Below are positions 48,691 through 61,258 of a DNA stretch of 64,000 bases, piece by piece (position 1 is the stretch's first letter; each line of letters opens with the position of its first letter). Under the pieces are notes generated by a model, which was given only the letters and a program-made list of their open reading frames with translations, did no database searches and had not been told where the DNA came from. The position numbers and the translations under genes are program-made. This DNA comes from Quillaja saponaria (taxonomy: Eukaryota; Streptophyta; Magnoliopsida; Fabales; Quillajaceae): positions 6,696,001-6,760,000 of the forward strand of contig CM055617.1 of NCBI GenBank assembly GCA_029379385.1, written 5' to 3'.

Positions 48691-51600
48691 GCTCTGATTC
48701 TCTGAATCTGGAAGTTATTACCAATCAAACAAAAGAAACAAGGTTTAGAATGTTTTTCATAGCAATTTGTAAGTGGAACAGTTTCGGTTGCCTATTTCAG
48801 CCAATGAAGTTGAATGACTGCTGATAGGGTTCCAAGTTTTGCTACTCTTGGATGCTTTTCTGTCTAATATTGGGAATTGTGTTTCTACTTTCTGACTAGT
48901 CTTTGGCAACTGAAGATATTATTATGTACCATATATTGTGCATTTTCTGGTTTGACCTTGATGCATCTTTAATGTCTGCCAGCATAACTATTCTCGTTAT
49001 TGCAGTATGCATTCTCATAATGTGTGTTGCACCACGTTGTTATCATCGAATAATGCTAAAGGCACATTGAGCAGAGGTATGATAGTTCTACAGTCATCAT
49101 GTTTAGCATTCTTGTTATTGATAAAACTGTTGTATCTCTAGCATTCTTCCTTCATCATCTATTGTAACAGTGTTACATATGCAGCTGCGGGGCATAGATA
49201 AGCCCAATATATTGACACAACTGCGGGCCATGGTCATATTTTTCTTTTCCTTCATTTTTTAAAAGGAGGATTTTCTTTAGCAGGTTTTACCAGAAATTGT
49301 TCAGGTGGAGGCTTTGCTTCAGCAAGAGGCTCCAGTCCAGAGTTCTTGCATACATCAACACAGATTCTAGGTGGATGCTCAAAGCATTAATCTCTTAACA
49401 GTAGGCTGTAAATATGAGTCACTCTGCTTTTTCTTCTCTTCCTGTTAATGTTTCTCTTTTCCTTGTAGAGCTTACTGAAACTTGAGGGTAGGGACATATT
49501 CTTTCACATTGATTGGGCTTTATGGCACATTTCTGCCTGCAGTATGCTCGTCTCCTATATTACATACCATGTTTTATGAAAGTTCTGCAATGCCTCCCAA
49601 CTGTAAATATGAGTTATGCACCATTCTCACACTTCATTTTACAAGTAGGTAGGATGAGGCGTGATTGTGTGAGAATGATGAGTGCACACATGTTACAGGG
49701 ATCGTAGAGTTAATGAAGAAGGACGTGTTAGGCTTGGTAGATCGTTTTCATGAGTTTTTCCACCGGAATGTGTCTTTGCAGCTGATCAGTGATATTAATG
49801 GATACCCCAGTCAGGCTTCATGAGAGCATTTCATTTATTGGAAAGTCTGAAAGCCCATTTTGGCAAGTAGTAGCCACCATGTTTCCCGGCTATTACATTT
49901 GTCCGTAAGCAATTTGGTCGCTAGCAAATTAACTTAAAACTGCAGAGGTTTCCTCATTCAGACATAAACTGTCATCATCTTTATGTCATATCCACCACCA
50001 TTGATGGTGGGATCAACTTCTACGTTGACATGAGCCTACTTAATTAATTTTTCTTAAACATTTATCATTTCAAATGGATAAGTACTCTTTGTAGCTCAAG
50101 TATCATTGTCAACAGATGGTAATTGATAAAGCAAGAATGTCCTAGTTGTTTGGACACTTCTTATCAGCATTAACATAGAGTTCTCTTAATATATATAAGT
50201 TATATCATTAACTGACAAATAGATAAGTTTTATTTATCTACGACTCGATTCATATTCAATTTGAGACAAACTTGAATTCGGATCTAAGCTCGTTAAATCA
50301 GTCACAAGACATGGTAAGGAGTAATTATATTAAATGGCTAGTCCAACTTGTCATCCAAAACTTAGATATGATTTTGTTTGCAAATGGCAAACTTGCGTGT
50401 TCTATGAAAAAAAAAGAAAAAGAATAGCTAATATATATAGGAATCTGATCACAATTCAATATAATTTGATCTATCTTGTTTATAATTCATTATTGTATAT
50501 AAAGCTCATATTTGACTAGTACTTGAATCACATGGCTAGAAGAAAAAGATAGAGAAAAAAACAACTTACAGATCTTGTTACGAAATAGGCTTACTTTATA
50601 ACTTATCAGTTTATGTTATTTTCTTATATTTTTGCTTTTATTTCCCTTATGTTTTGTTGACGTTAAAGGAACTCGTTCTCCTAGACTGATTCATGCTTTC
50701 TAATTGATTATGCTCCATTTTCTCATAAGAAGAAGATAGAGAGTGATTGTTAGTATAACCTTATACATATATATGTTTTCTTTGGTTGGAAAGATGTCAA
50801 AAATAATATGTCAAGAATAACTGAAAAGGACATGACTCAAAGGTCTTATTGTTGTGGCCAAAAGGAGAGGTAGAGAGAAGGATGCCTCTATCACATGCTT
50901 AGCTTACAATTGATAAATGCAAATAGACAGATATACAAAGTTTTCAATCACTAATACCCAATGCATGTTTATGTGCTAAAAGTCTCACTATCTACTTGTC
51001 ACAGTCACTTGACACTACTATATTTTGTGCCTACTTAGGAACAGATCTGGTATTGGCAGCTAGCAAACTTCAATTTTGAATAAGATATTTATGTAAATTT
51101 ACTTAAAGAGTTGAAAACAACAATTAGTTGGTTTCCAATTGACATTTTGAGATTAATTCCCATTGATTGAGGATCGGGAATTCAATATCCTTGATTTGAA
51201 ATTTATACCACTTGCTTTGTTACTGCAGATAACTATGCTATATTGCTATTATTGTACTGTCAACAGAGAAAATTCTTTTTGCTAATTATAGAAAGAAAGG
51301 AGGCGTATTGACTTGAATCATATGCCATAACTAACCCACTAATTAAGTTTTTTTCTTTTTTTCTTTTGTGGGACATGGGAGACTTGTGCTACATTCTAGT
51401 TCTGTCCACATAAACACACTGATAGTCATAATGTAAGAATTGAGGTGTGGATTCATGATTATGATAAAGCAAAATTAATTGACTGCCCAATTTATTTATC
51501 AATTGCCATGCAAACCCATTAAATCCAAACATCATATGTGTTATATACAGTAGTTTCTGAATATCTATACTCAAAATTGCAATAATCAAGTCTTGCTACC

Positions 51601-52735
51601 CTAACATTATCTCTTAGGACCATGATTTGAGTAATTTGACATTTGGGATATATATCTCCATGACTTTAGTTTCAACTTGATATATCACCGTTGCATTCAT
51701 GAGGTATTGTAATTATAATATTTGTAAATGAATTTAAGTTGAATTATACACTCAATTTCATATTTTTTTTTTATTATTCCAAACGCATTGTCATAGAAAA
51801 GTTAGAATGAATTTTAAATCAATTATTGTGAAATCTTAGTTAATTTAAATAATATTAAAAAAAATACGTTTTTTGGTTGAAGGTCGAAAGAAAACAATAA
51901 CAAATTGTTGAAGTGTTTTGAGATAATAATTAATTGATAAATAAAATTGTTTAATATATTTCATTATGTAAATGTACATGGATAGAGAAGCTTAAAACAC
52001 AGGGATTAGAATCGTTCTTGAAGAGTAAGAGAGGTCGTGTTCTTTAAGAGCAAAAAATGGTTCTGGAGAAAAGACGAAGACACAAAGAGACAAAATTACA
52101 ATTTTGTAAAGGAGTAAATATTTTTTCTTTTTCCGAACATACACCCCCGGTGGAAGAAATCCAAGTCCAAAACAACTGAGAAAAACTTGAGACCAATTTT
52201 CAACTTTCCTTAACTACAAGATAATAATTATTGGACTAGTAATTACAAGATTTAAGAGTGTAATAAGACAGACAAAAAGTCAAAAATAGAGGGAAGGAAA
52301 TTCCATAAGTTTGGCCAAAAGAAAATAAAATTCAGGCGATAAAAAAGACTGTAATAGAAAGAGAATACCGGGCTCCCCGTGTTTGGAGGGAGTTTTTCAT
52401 TCCTTTTTATGCACTTCGATGATCACTAGAACCAAGAACACAAGAATCCCATTTCCCAAACTCACTCACTGTGTCATAGATTCAACAAGTTCATTTGGGT
52501 CATCAACTAAAACCCTAAGAAAGAGTGAGAGAGTCAACAAAAGGAGACACCCTTTTATTTTCATTTATAGCTCTCTCATTTTTCAGGTCACTGTGTTATC
52601 TGTCATGTCAGATCTGCACCATTACCCCTGAAACCATTGTTCCATTTCTTCAAAGAAGCTTTTTTTTTTTTTGGTATAAATTTGTCTTTGTCTATAATCA
52701 TCAAATGGGAATGTGGGTTTTGTAGATAAATGTGA
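48691..52735. other. Alfin-like 3' flank, intergenic DNA and STICHEL 5' region
   Basis: 48691 to about 49100 is likely the Alfin-like 3' UTR. The middle is non-coding by inspection. The part from about 52370 contains the STICHEL leader; a TTTTTCAG at about 52579-52586 could be a leader-intron acceptor. Open frames at 49513-49707, 50334-50519 and 52383-52725 show no domain signature. Confidence 0.5.
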
Positions 52736-52810
52736 ATGGGACCTCATTCTATCTGGGTTTTTTTGTTCTGTGAAGTATTTAATCGAACTTTGTTGAGGTC
52801 TACCAAGTAA
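52736..52810 (+). promoter_or_regulatory. Upstream ORF just before the STICHEL start codon
   Basis: An ATG at 52736 opens 24 codons and stops at TAA 52808-52810, six bases before the main ATG at 52817. Two minimal upstream frames lie before it (ATG GGA ATG TGG GTT TTG TAG at 52705 onward, and ATG TGA near 52730). If the leader includes this stretch, these would reduce initiation at STICHEL. Whether the leader is spliced is unknown. Confidence 0.4.
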
Positions 52811-52816
52811 GCATAA

Positions 52817-55800
52817 ATGTCAGAAATGCGGGTTTCTGATCCAAGCCAGCTCCACTTGAAGAAGGAGCTTACTCAAATTCGTAAGGCTGCAAGGGTACTA
52901 AGAGATCCTGGTACAACTTCTTCTTGGAAGTCTCCTCTTAGCTCCTCAAGATCTGTAGCAGCTGCTTCTGCTTCTGCTTGGAAGAATATTGAGAATGAAA
53001 GTAAAAGATTTAGTGGGAATTCTCAACTCGATCCTCAGTTCCCTCTGCCTAGTGGGAATATTAACAACAATGGAAATGAGAAGAGGGTGTTCTTGTACAA
53101 TTGGAAAAATTACAAATCTTCCAGCGAAAAAAGTGCAATGGCCAAAAATGATGCGGATGATGAAGACGATGAAGATGAAGGTGCCAATGATGGATCTTCT
53201 TCTCTTTTAGGTAGTTTCGAGGATAGCTTGAGTGATGCTCGAAATGGTTATGATGCAAAGAGCGAAACTTACTTAGGGGGAGGGAGCCGTTCTTCCCTCT
53301 TGAGGTGTAGAGACACGAATCTTGTTGCATTGGGCATTCCAACGGCCAAACGAACTATGGGGAGTAAGAGAAAAGGTAAGAAAACTAATACCCATTTGGA
53401 CATTTTATCGAGATATCAACATAGAGAAATCACTTCCGCTAGGAACTTAGTAAATTCAAAAACTTTGCTTGAGGGTCATCCTGCAATGGCTTTAAACCGG
53501 GATGAGTCGGTTGAGCAGTCCGATGATACCGAAGATTACTCTAATTCTGAGGATTTAAGGCGAATTTCTGGTGCATCTCCTTTTCTTCTGAAACTTAAGC
53601 ATAAGAATTGGGCTCACTCTTCCGCTAAGTTCTTGAAAAGTTGCCGAAAGGAGGACTCTTCTTATTCTCAAAGCACTCCAGCATTGTCAACCAGTTCTTA
53701 TAATAGGTATTTTCGCCGTAATCCAAGCACCATTGGATCTTGGGATGGCACAACAACTTCAATGAATGATGGTGATGATGAGGTAGACAATCAATTAGAT
53801 TTGCCGGGCCGCCAAGGATGTGGGATTACTTGTTACTGGTCAAAGAGGACACCAAAACATAGGGGGTCATGTGGGAGTTGTTATTCTCCTTCACTTTCAG
53901 ATACATTAAAGAGGAAAGGAAGTAGCATACTCTGTGGGAGTCAAACTGTTTATCCTAGACACAGACGATCGGCATCAGGTTCTAACAAGCGGAGAGTTGC
54001 TTCGAGAAGTGCTCAGGGTGTCCTTCCATTGCTCACCAGTGATGGCATAGCAGGGTCATCTTTAGGAACTGGGAGGAGTGATGATGAACTTTCTACAAAT
54101 TTTGGGGAGCTTGATCTAGAGGCTTTAAGTCGGTTGGATGGAAGAAGGTGGTCATCAAGCTGCAGGAGTCAAGAAGGACTAGAGATTGTAGCTTTCAATA
54201 GGGAAAGGGATGAGGAAGGAACATCAGAAAATAATAGGAGCTTCAGCCAAAAGTATAAGCCTATGTTCTTTAGTGAACTGATTGGGCAGAATATTGTGGT
54301 CCAGTCACTTATAAATGCTATTTCCAGGGGTCGAATTGCCCCTGTTTATCTTTTCCAGGGTCCCCGTGGAACTGGAAAAACATCAACTGCCAGAATTTTT
54401 GCTGCTGCCTTGAATTGTCTAGCTCCTGATGAAAGCAAGCCTTGTGGCTATTGCAGGGAATGTGCTGGTTTTATTTCTGGAAAGAACAAGGATCTTTTAG
54501 AAGTTGATGGAACCAATAAGAAAGGTATTGATAGAGTCAGATATCTACTTAAAAAATTATCAACAAGACCCTCACCTGCCTCCTCAAGGTACATGGTTTT
54601 TGTTATAGATGAGTGTCACTTGTTACCCTCTAAAACATGGTTAACATTTCTCAAGTTTCTTGAAGAACCACCACCACGAGTTGCGTTCATATTCATAACA
54701 ACTGATCTTGAGAATGTGCCTCGGACCATACAATCTCGATGCCAAAAGTACCTTTTTAACAAAATAAAAGATGGGGATATTGTAGTCAGGTTGAGGAAAA
54801 TATCTAATGATGAGAACCTCGATGTTGAATTAAATGCACTTGATCTGATAGCTTTAAATGCAGATGGTTCTCTTCGAGATGCAGAAACTATGTTAGAGCA
54901 ATTAAGTTTGCTGGGGAAAAGAATTACTTCATCTCTTGTCAATGAACTCGTGAGCTTCCTCTGCCAGATGACTCTAAATACGTTCTGCTTAAGATAATCT
55001 ATTCTTACACTATGATTGATAACTAAGTAAACCTTTATTTACTTAATTTTCTTTTGTTGTATGTGAATGGTTTGAACTTATTTATGTTGTGTGTCATCTA
55101 AAACAGGTGGGAGTTGTTTCAGATGATAAACTACTGGAACTTTTGGAGTTAGCGATGTCATCAGACACTGCAGAAACAGTGAAAAGAGCCAGAGAGTTGA
55201 TGGACTCTGGAGTTGATCCACTGGTTTTGATGTCCCAACTAGCCAGCCTCATTATGGATATCATTGCTGGAACATACAATGTCATTGATGCCAAACTTGG
55301 TGACACAATCATTGGTGGACAAAGTTGTGAGTACATGCTTCCACTCTTGTCTTAAATATGATTGTTCAATTTGTACCCTGATTTAGGTAGACTACTAGAC
55401 TGATATGACAAATATTTTGATGGACTTTATATGAGAGTATTTAATGCAAATACCCTTTGAGGAAAATTAGGAGAGAAAGAAAAGCTCTAGAGTGTTTGTG
55501 TATATCAGTAAGGATTCCCGATAACTATGATAGACAGATATAGGTGGGAAATCCTGGGGAATATATTTCTGTGAATAATAATACTATTTACTATGCAAGT
55601 GCATCATGCAGCCAAATCATGCCTTGCAGCCTTTATGTGTTCTTTTTTTATTCTACTTACCAGTTACCACTGGCAGGCTATTCCACTTGTTTTATGATTA
55701 AATGTCAGTGACTGTTGTATTCAGAATAAACAACTTTGAAAATTGTTCTCTGCCTGGATGTTCGAGTATTTTCCAATATTTTGGCACAAGGAAAACATTG

Positions 55801-58800
55801 TCAATCAACTCCGTTTTATATCTGGTGATCTCTCCCCTGTTCAACTTCTTGGTTTTCCTTGTGCTCTTAATGCCACTTCAGACCTTCTATCTTCTATTAA
55901 GAAAAATGTCCTCTATGATCATCATTCTAATTAGATTCAGCATTCATGAAAAGTTTGCAAAGTCAATACCCGATTAGTTACTGAGATGTATGGTTGTGGT
56001 TCATGCTCAGTGGCTGAATCAGAACTGGAGAGGTTAAAGCATGCTCTGAAGCTTCTCTCAGAGTCTGAGAAACAGTTACGGGTTTCGAGTGAACGTTCAA
56101 CATGGTTCACGGCTACCCTGTTACGGCTTGGTTCAATGCCTTCTCCAGACCTTACTCAGTCAGGAAGCAGCAGGAGGCAAAGCTTCAAGACTACAGATGA
56201 TGATCCATCAAGTGCTTCAAGAGAGGCTACTGCTTCTAAGCAGAAGTCAGATGTTCAGTATGCCCATCGGAAGTCAACTTCCCCTGCATCCCTGCAGAAA
56301 GCAGTGAATGGAAATGCCAACCATCGAAGGGACCCGCTGTCAAAGTTTAATGGTGGCAGTTTGAGTTCCAAGCCCTTAAATATCCCACTTGCTGAAGGTG
56401 GTGTCTCGGCTGTCTCATGCGATGATATTTTGGTTAGAAATATGATGTTTAGATGCATTGATTCAGATAAGCTGTATAATATCTGGGCACGTTGCATTGA
56501 GAAGTGTCACTCAAAGACATTGAGACAGCTGCTACACACTCATGGGAAGCTTGTGTCCATATGTGAAGTTGAAGGTAAGCTGATAAGATTTTCACACAAA
56601 TTATTTTCTTTTTGAATTAAATTATAGAAGCACGTATTCTGATAGTCCCATCTGTAAGAAGTTGTTTCCTTTTTGTTTTGTCTTCAGAAACGTGTTCAAG
56701 TTTATCTAGCATTTTATTGCCACCCATATCTAAAGATATACTTAATATATTCACATTCATTATTTGTTCCAATCAATTGTCTGTTGAGCAATTGCTTCTA
56801 CACATCTACAATAGGATCTAGCAGAGCTCAAAAATTGTTGTCTATTACTTTGCAGTTTTGTGAATATAAACTGTTTTGTCTTAAGTTTGATATAAGCTGA
56901 CGTGATCATGGTAGAAATGAGTGTTATTGTTAACTTATTTAAATTCTGATATAACTTGAACGACTGCTTAGTTAGCTGTAACAATTAAGATTAATAATTA
57001 TTGTATTGTTATAGAAACAAAAATTTGTTCACTTACTAATACGTACATGAAATGTTACAAAATTTTGAAATGCTGGGGACTGATGATGTCAAGAAAATAG
57101 ACAAACTCTTTCTATGATTTTTGAGGGCTGGGCTTCAAAGGTTCGCAAATTGGTGGCTTAATGATTACTGTGGCTTCAGTATCCTTTTTTATCATTTTTT
57201 TTTATTTTTCCTATCAGCTTGATTTTATCTTCATTCCTGGTCTTGTTCTGTTCTTTCTTGTACTTTGTAGCACTTTTAGCACGTTTCTTTTTTATTTAGT
57301 AAGACATTCATTGGTTAAGACTCAGCTGGGCCGAGGTCCAAGGTTTGAACCTTGGCGATTAATTTGTAGGAGGTATTATCCCCTCTACACCCCATTCCCT
57401 CTCCCCATGCACTGTAGTTTCCCCCTCTCCAGTAGTGTAGAAAAGAAGAAACAAACAAATCTCATTGATATAGTTCTTAAAATCACAACATACATATACT
57501 TTTGATAGGATACTGTGCTCATAAATAGAGGTATAAAATAATTTTTACCACTTTCAAACTGGTCTAAAAACAACACTGAATGACTGTCATATATCTGACA
57601 TAGATTTCTTTATTGGTGTACAAATAATGTTCCAACACTATCCTGTCACTTTTTCTTGTCCCAATTCTTTCTTCCATGCCTATATAGACTATCTTTCTAG
57701 CTTCACTAATATTTTGTTCGGTGTGCAGGTGTTTTTGTTGCTTATGTTGCATTTGGAAATGGAGATATTAAACATAGGGTAGAAAGGTTTTTGAGCAGTA
57801 TTACAAATTCAATGGAAATGGTTCTCAGACGTAATGTGGAGGTTAGGATTATCCACTTGCCTGATGGTGAAGCATCAGTAAATGGTGTAAATCCAGTCAA
57901 TAAACAAGGTTTGAAGCAGGTAGCATCATCTGTTGCAAGTGAAAGGGAGCGGAAGAGTGGTCATTCAAATGGGACAGGTGGCTATTCTAATTTTTCGCCA
58001 TTGCTGCGCGTAAACTTTCAATCTACCCCTGATTCATCAGATCTTCTGGCTGAAGACAATGCTCAAACCAGTGGTACAAGGGAGACAAAACAGCAAATTC
58101 CAATGCAAAGAATAGAATCCATTATTCGTGAGCAGAGGCTGGAAACTGCTTGGTTACAGGCTGCAGAGAAAGGCACCCCTGGATCCTTGAGTCGTTTGAG
58201 ACCAGAGAAGAATCAGGTCCTGCCTCAAGATGGTACCTATTGTGAAGATCAGATGGAGTCCATGGACTCGACAAGATTTTCCTCCCAGCCCTGGGAAGAT
58301 GAACTAAATCACGAACTCAAAGTTTTGAAGGTTAGCAATGGAGGAGTCCTGCAAAAGGACCAAATTGGTAGAAGGGTCGATCGCTATCCCATGTCCCCAA
58401 GTTTATTGCATGACAACAGTTTAGCAGCCAATGCTAGCAAGGATAACCTGTAAGCTTTTCTTTGAGCTTGCAAATAACTAAATGGTTTTCCCCTAATTTT
58501 CCCTGCATAAACATTATCTGAAACTAGAATTATAGATTACAAGGTGAGAGATGTTGATTATGCAAATGTGGGTCGACAAAGTAGCTCCCCGAATTCATAG
58601 GATGCATGTGAAAAGCTAGGCTCAATTCATATACAATATAATACCCTTGATCTTTTTTTGGAGAGGTTGAAAGGTTCCATGTGCTTCATATAAAGAAAAC
58701 TCTGAACACAGATGTGTGCTATAATGATCAATCTCTACTTGAATCCGTGGCTTCAAAAAATAAAATTGACATTGCTTATGTTATATGGGATTTGAGAGAT

Positions 58801-59949
58801 AAATTCTTTCCTCATCAGCTAATACCATTATTCTGCCTAAATGCATTGTTCTATCATGCAATCAAATTGAACATTTTACTTTAAGGAGTTCTGAAGATTT
58901 CAATTATTCCCATTAATCTAGTTTTAAATTTGCTCTTTTTAGTATTGTAAGTTGCTGGATGCTTATGGTTCTTTATATTCATTTTAGTATGTGCTTCTTG
59001 ATGTTTCTAATCTGGAATGGGACTGCTAATGCCTTTCACTTAGTTGATGAAGGCTGCATCCCTTGTGCACTTATGAGACTTTAATTGTCTGTATAGCATA
59101 TGTTTGGGAGCGTGTGGTGCATAGCATGTGACCATTAGTAACTCAGAATAAGTTCAGTCAAGCTGCTGCAACAGATACTGGCTTATTTCATTCAGAAATG
59201 CTAGAGTTCTAGGAGATAATCACATATTACTATCAACATGTCATGTAGTTTTCTTTAGTCTTATTATGGTTAGAACTTGTGATGCTCGAAACTCTAAGAC
59301 ATAATTCATAATTCATTTTGAAGTTAGAACTTAGAAGCCACTTACAGACTAGTCAGACTAGAGTCTGTAACAATCCACGAGAACTAATATACCAAGGATT
59401 AGCATACTGAAGTGTATTATGTATACCTCTAGATAAGCTTTGAAATAGTTCAATTACTTCTCTTACTAATTATAATTTGAGCATGATAATTGAATGTAAT
59501 TTCCTGGAGCTTCATATCATGGCTGATTTAATACTCATAAAAAAAAACATGCTGATTAAATGCTATGGAATACATAGAAATATTTCTATATCCGTTTCAG
59601 GACAAGACAAGATACCATGATGACATGATCTGTTTTATAATTCTGATGCTGATTATGCTGTTTCTGTAGGGGATATGAATCAGGGTCAGGAATTGGAGGT
59701 TGTAGTGGATTTTTGTGTTGGAATAACTCCAAGCCTATTAAAAGGGGAAAGGTAGGTTGTTGGTATGTTTTCCCCTTTAATTTTTTTTTTTTTTGGTTTT
59801 AAAATCTTTTTGGTTCTTAAAAGACCTGATGTATATCAAACTGTAAACAGGTGAAGGGGACCCCTGTTCGACCACGTAAAGGTGGACATTTTTCATTGTT
59901 TGGTGAGTGTGGGAAGCCAAGGAAAAAGGAAGTCAGGTTGAGGAGATGA
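52817..59949 (+). CDS. STI: STICHEL, DNA polymerase III gamma/tau-like regulator of trichome branching
   Basis: Six exons, 52817-54949, 55107-55326, 56011-56574, 57729-58449, 59670-59751 and 59851-59949, give 1272 aa with intact phases. The N-terminus (MSEMRVSDPSQLHLKKELTQ, then RKAARVLRDPGTTSSWKSP) is characteristic of STICHEL. An acidic region (DDEDDEDEG) and serine-rich, low-complexity parts follow, with DLPGRQGCGI-CYW and GSSILCGSQ blocks. An AAA-type clamp-loader domain starts at about 480: KYKPMFFSELIGQ, Walker A GPRGTGKTS (515-523), a zinc-finger-like C...CGYCREC, Walker B VFVIDECHLLP (594-604) and sensor ITTDLENVPRTIQSRCQK. The later gamma/tau-like segment (VGVVSDDKLLELLELAMSSD) spans exons 1-2. 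The C-terminus is basic. Arabidopsis STI (At2g02480) controls trichome branch number and is not known to be a replication factor. The start is supported by the conserved MS...RVSD beginning. Confidence 0.96.
56575..57728 (+). other. STICHEL intron 3, with SINE-like sequence
   Basis: A 1.15-kb intron, donor GTAAGC and acceptor TGCAG. It includes the SINE candidate at 57301-57450; the rest is AT-rich. Confidence 0.75.
57301..57450 (+). mobile_element. SINE-like remnant in STICHEL intron 3
   Basis: A-box-like ATTGGTTAAGACTCAGC near 57310 and B-box-like GGTTTGAACCTTGG near 57341 stand about 30 bp apart, followed by a C-rich stretch and an A-rich end. Flanks show only a weak TCATTG repeat. It is GC-richer than the surrounding intron. 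The pol III box pair supports a tRNA-derived SINE; exact borders are uncertain. Confidence 0.45.
58450..59669 (+). other. STICHEL intron 4
   Basis: A 1.2-kb intron, donor GTAAGC and acceptor TGTAG. No embedded gene or transposon ends were recognised. The open frame at 58681-58884 is not gene-like. Confidence 0.7.
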
Positions 59950-61258
59950 AGGTGGAAGGCCCCTGCCTAGCATGGAGTTCTGGATATACTCTTTCTTTTC
60001 TTTACATTATTTTCTTGTATTTATTTTTCCACTTGAGCCATTCTTCAATGATGTGAGTAAGAAGGACAATATATAATGTAAAAGGTTATTTGGTTCAGCT
60101 TCTGCGTTCCTTTTGCTCCATCCATTATTAAAGGGATCAATAAAACATGAGACAGTAAAACTTTTGTTGTTTCATGTGTGACTTATTGTGTTTGAAGTTG
60201 TTTCTCTTAATTGGACTTATTCCATCCATCTTTTGCAAACTTCAGTTAGAGGGACAAGGTCCAAGCTTTATTGGGATAAGTACGTTAAATTTGTTATGTA
60301 AAGTGTAAATAATAAGGAAATGTAGCATGTTTTTTCTTCTTTTAGCCACTCTAGTGCTGAAGGGTTAATAGTTTTGTTACTTGAACTTGGGATCGTGTTT
60401 TCTTCAAAGAATGTCTTTGTCAATTAAGCTAACAATTTGTTTGCATTTAAGATACAAAGAGATCAAAAATTGGCTCTTGACATCAAATGATTTTTCTTTT
60501 CTCCCAATTAATTCAGCCTTTCTACTTGATAGAAAAGGGATGTTCATCAAAGATAATCCAATCAAAGAAAGATATGCTAGAAATTTTTAAATGTTTTTAA
60601 AGTAATTTAACTTAATCAAAAATACACTTTTTATTTTTGTTCAAAGTTATTTTCTTTTATAAAATAACTTTTACATGAATAGTTATTAAAGTATTGATAA
60701 GAGAAAAAAATTTAATTATTGTGACTTAATTAAAAAATTATTACTTTTTACTTAAGTGAAAAGACAATTCGTTTTATAAAAATAACTTATTTATGAACAA
60801 AATTTTTTTTTCATTAAAAACAACTTTTATGACTATTTGACTTAATCAAAAAGTTATTATTTTTTCATTAAATGAAAAGACTTTTTTTTTAATATATTTT
60901 TATGAAAAGTTTATAAAAGTAATATGTTTAACTATATTTTTTATATCTCTTTTTTTTCTCTTTCTTTCTTTTTTCAAGTTATAGTTTTATATCTAAGAAT
61001 AATTTTAGATATTAAACAATCTGTTTTATCTTGAAAGGTTTATTTGTTATAATCCGTTACAAGTAAGGTGCAAATATAGTCTTAAAGAAAGAAAAATTTT
61101 AACTCGACTTAGGCACTTTTAAGGTGTTTTATTATTTTTGCAATTTTTATACTACAAGACATACAAGTGAAAATTGAGAATATATTTCTCTTTTCCTTCA
61201 GATTTTGTTTTTACCCTTCTTCAATGAAAAAGCAAAAGATGTTTATTTAGAATCCTCT
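59950..61258. other. Convergent intergenic region between STICHEL and ISPD
   Basis: It holds both 3' UTRs and, at about 60608-60900, three diverged direct repeats (separate entry). No gene is supported. Confidence 0.6.
60608..60900. repeat. Three diverged direct repeats of about 115 bp
   Basis: ACTTAAT(C/T)AAAAA blocks start near 60609, 60723 and 60839, each followed by TTATT-rich sequence, an AAGTGAAAAGAC/AAATGAAAAGAC block (second and third copies) and TTTTATAAAA-type palindromes. The copies are AT-rich and diverged. Confidence 0.45.

Noticed and set aside
49000..49710. Possible additional gene between the Alfin-like gene and STICHEL
   Set aside because: The sequence looks like 3' UTR and decayed DNA; the 64-codon frame at 49513 has no domain or splice partners.
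52989..53342. Methionine/histidine-rich frames overlapping STICHEL exon 1
   Set aside because: They are low-complexity shadows of the acidic DDEDDEDE coding stretch.
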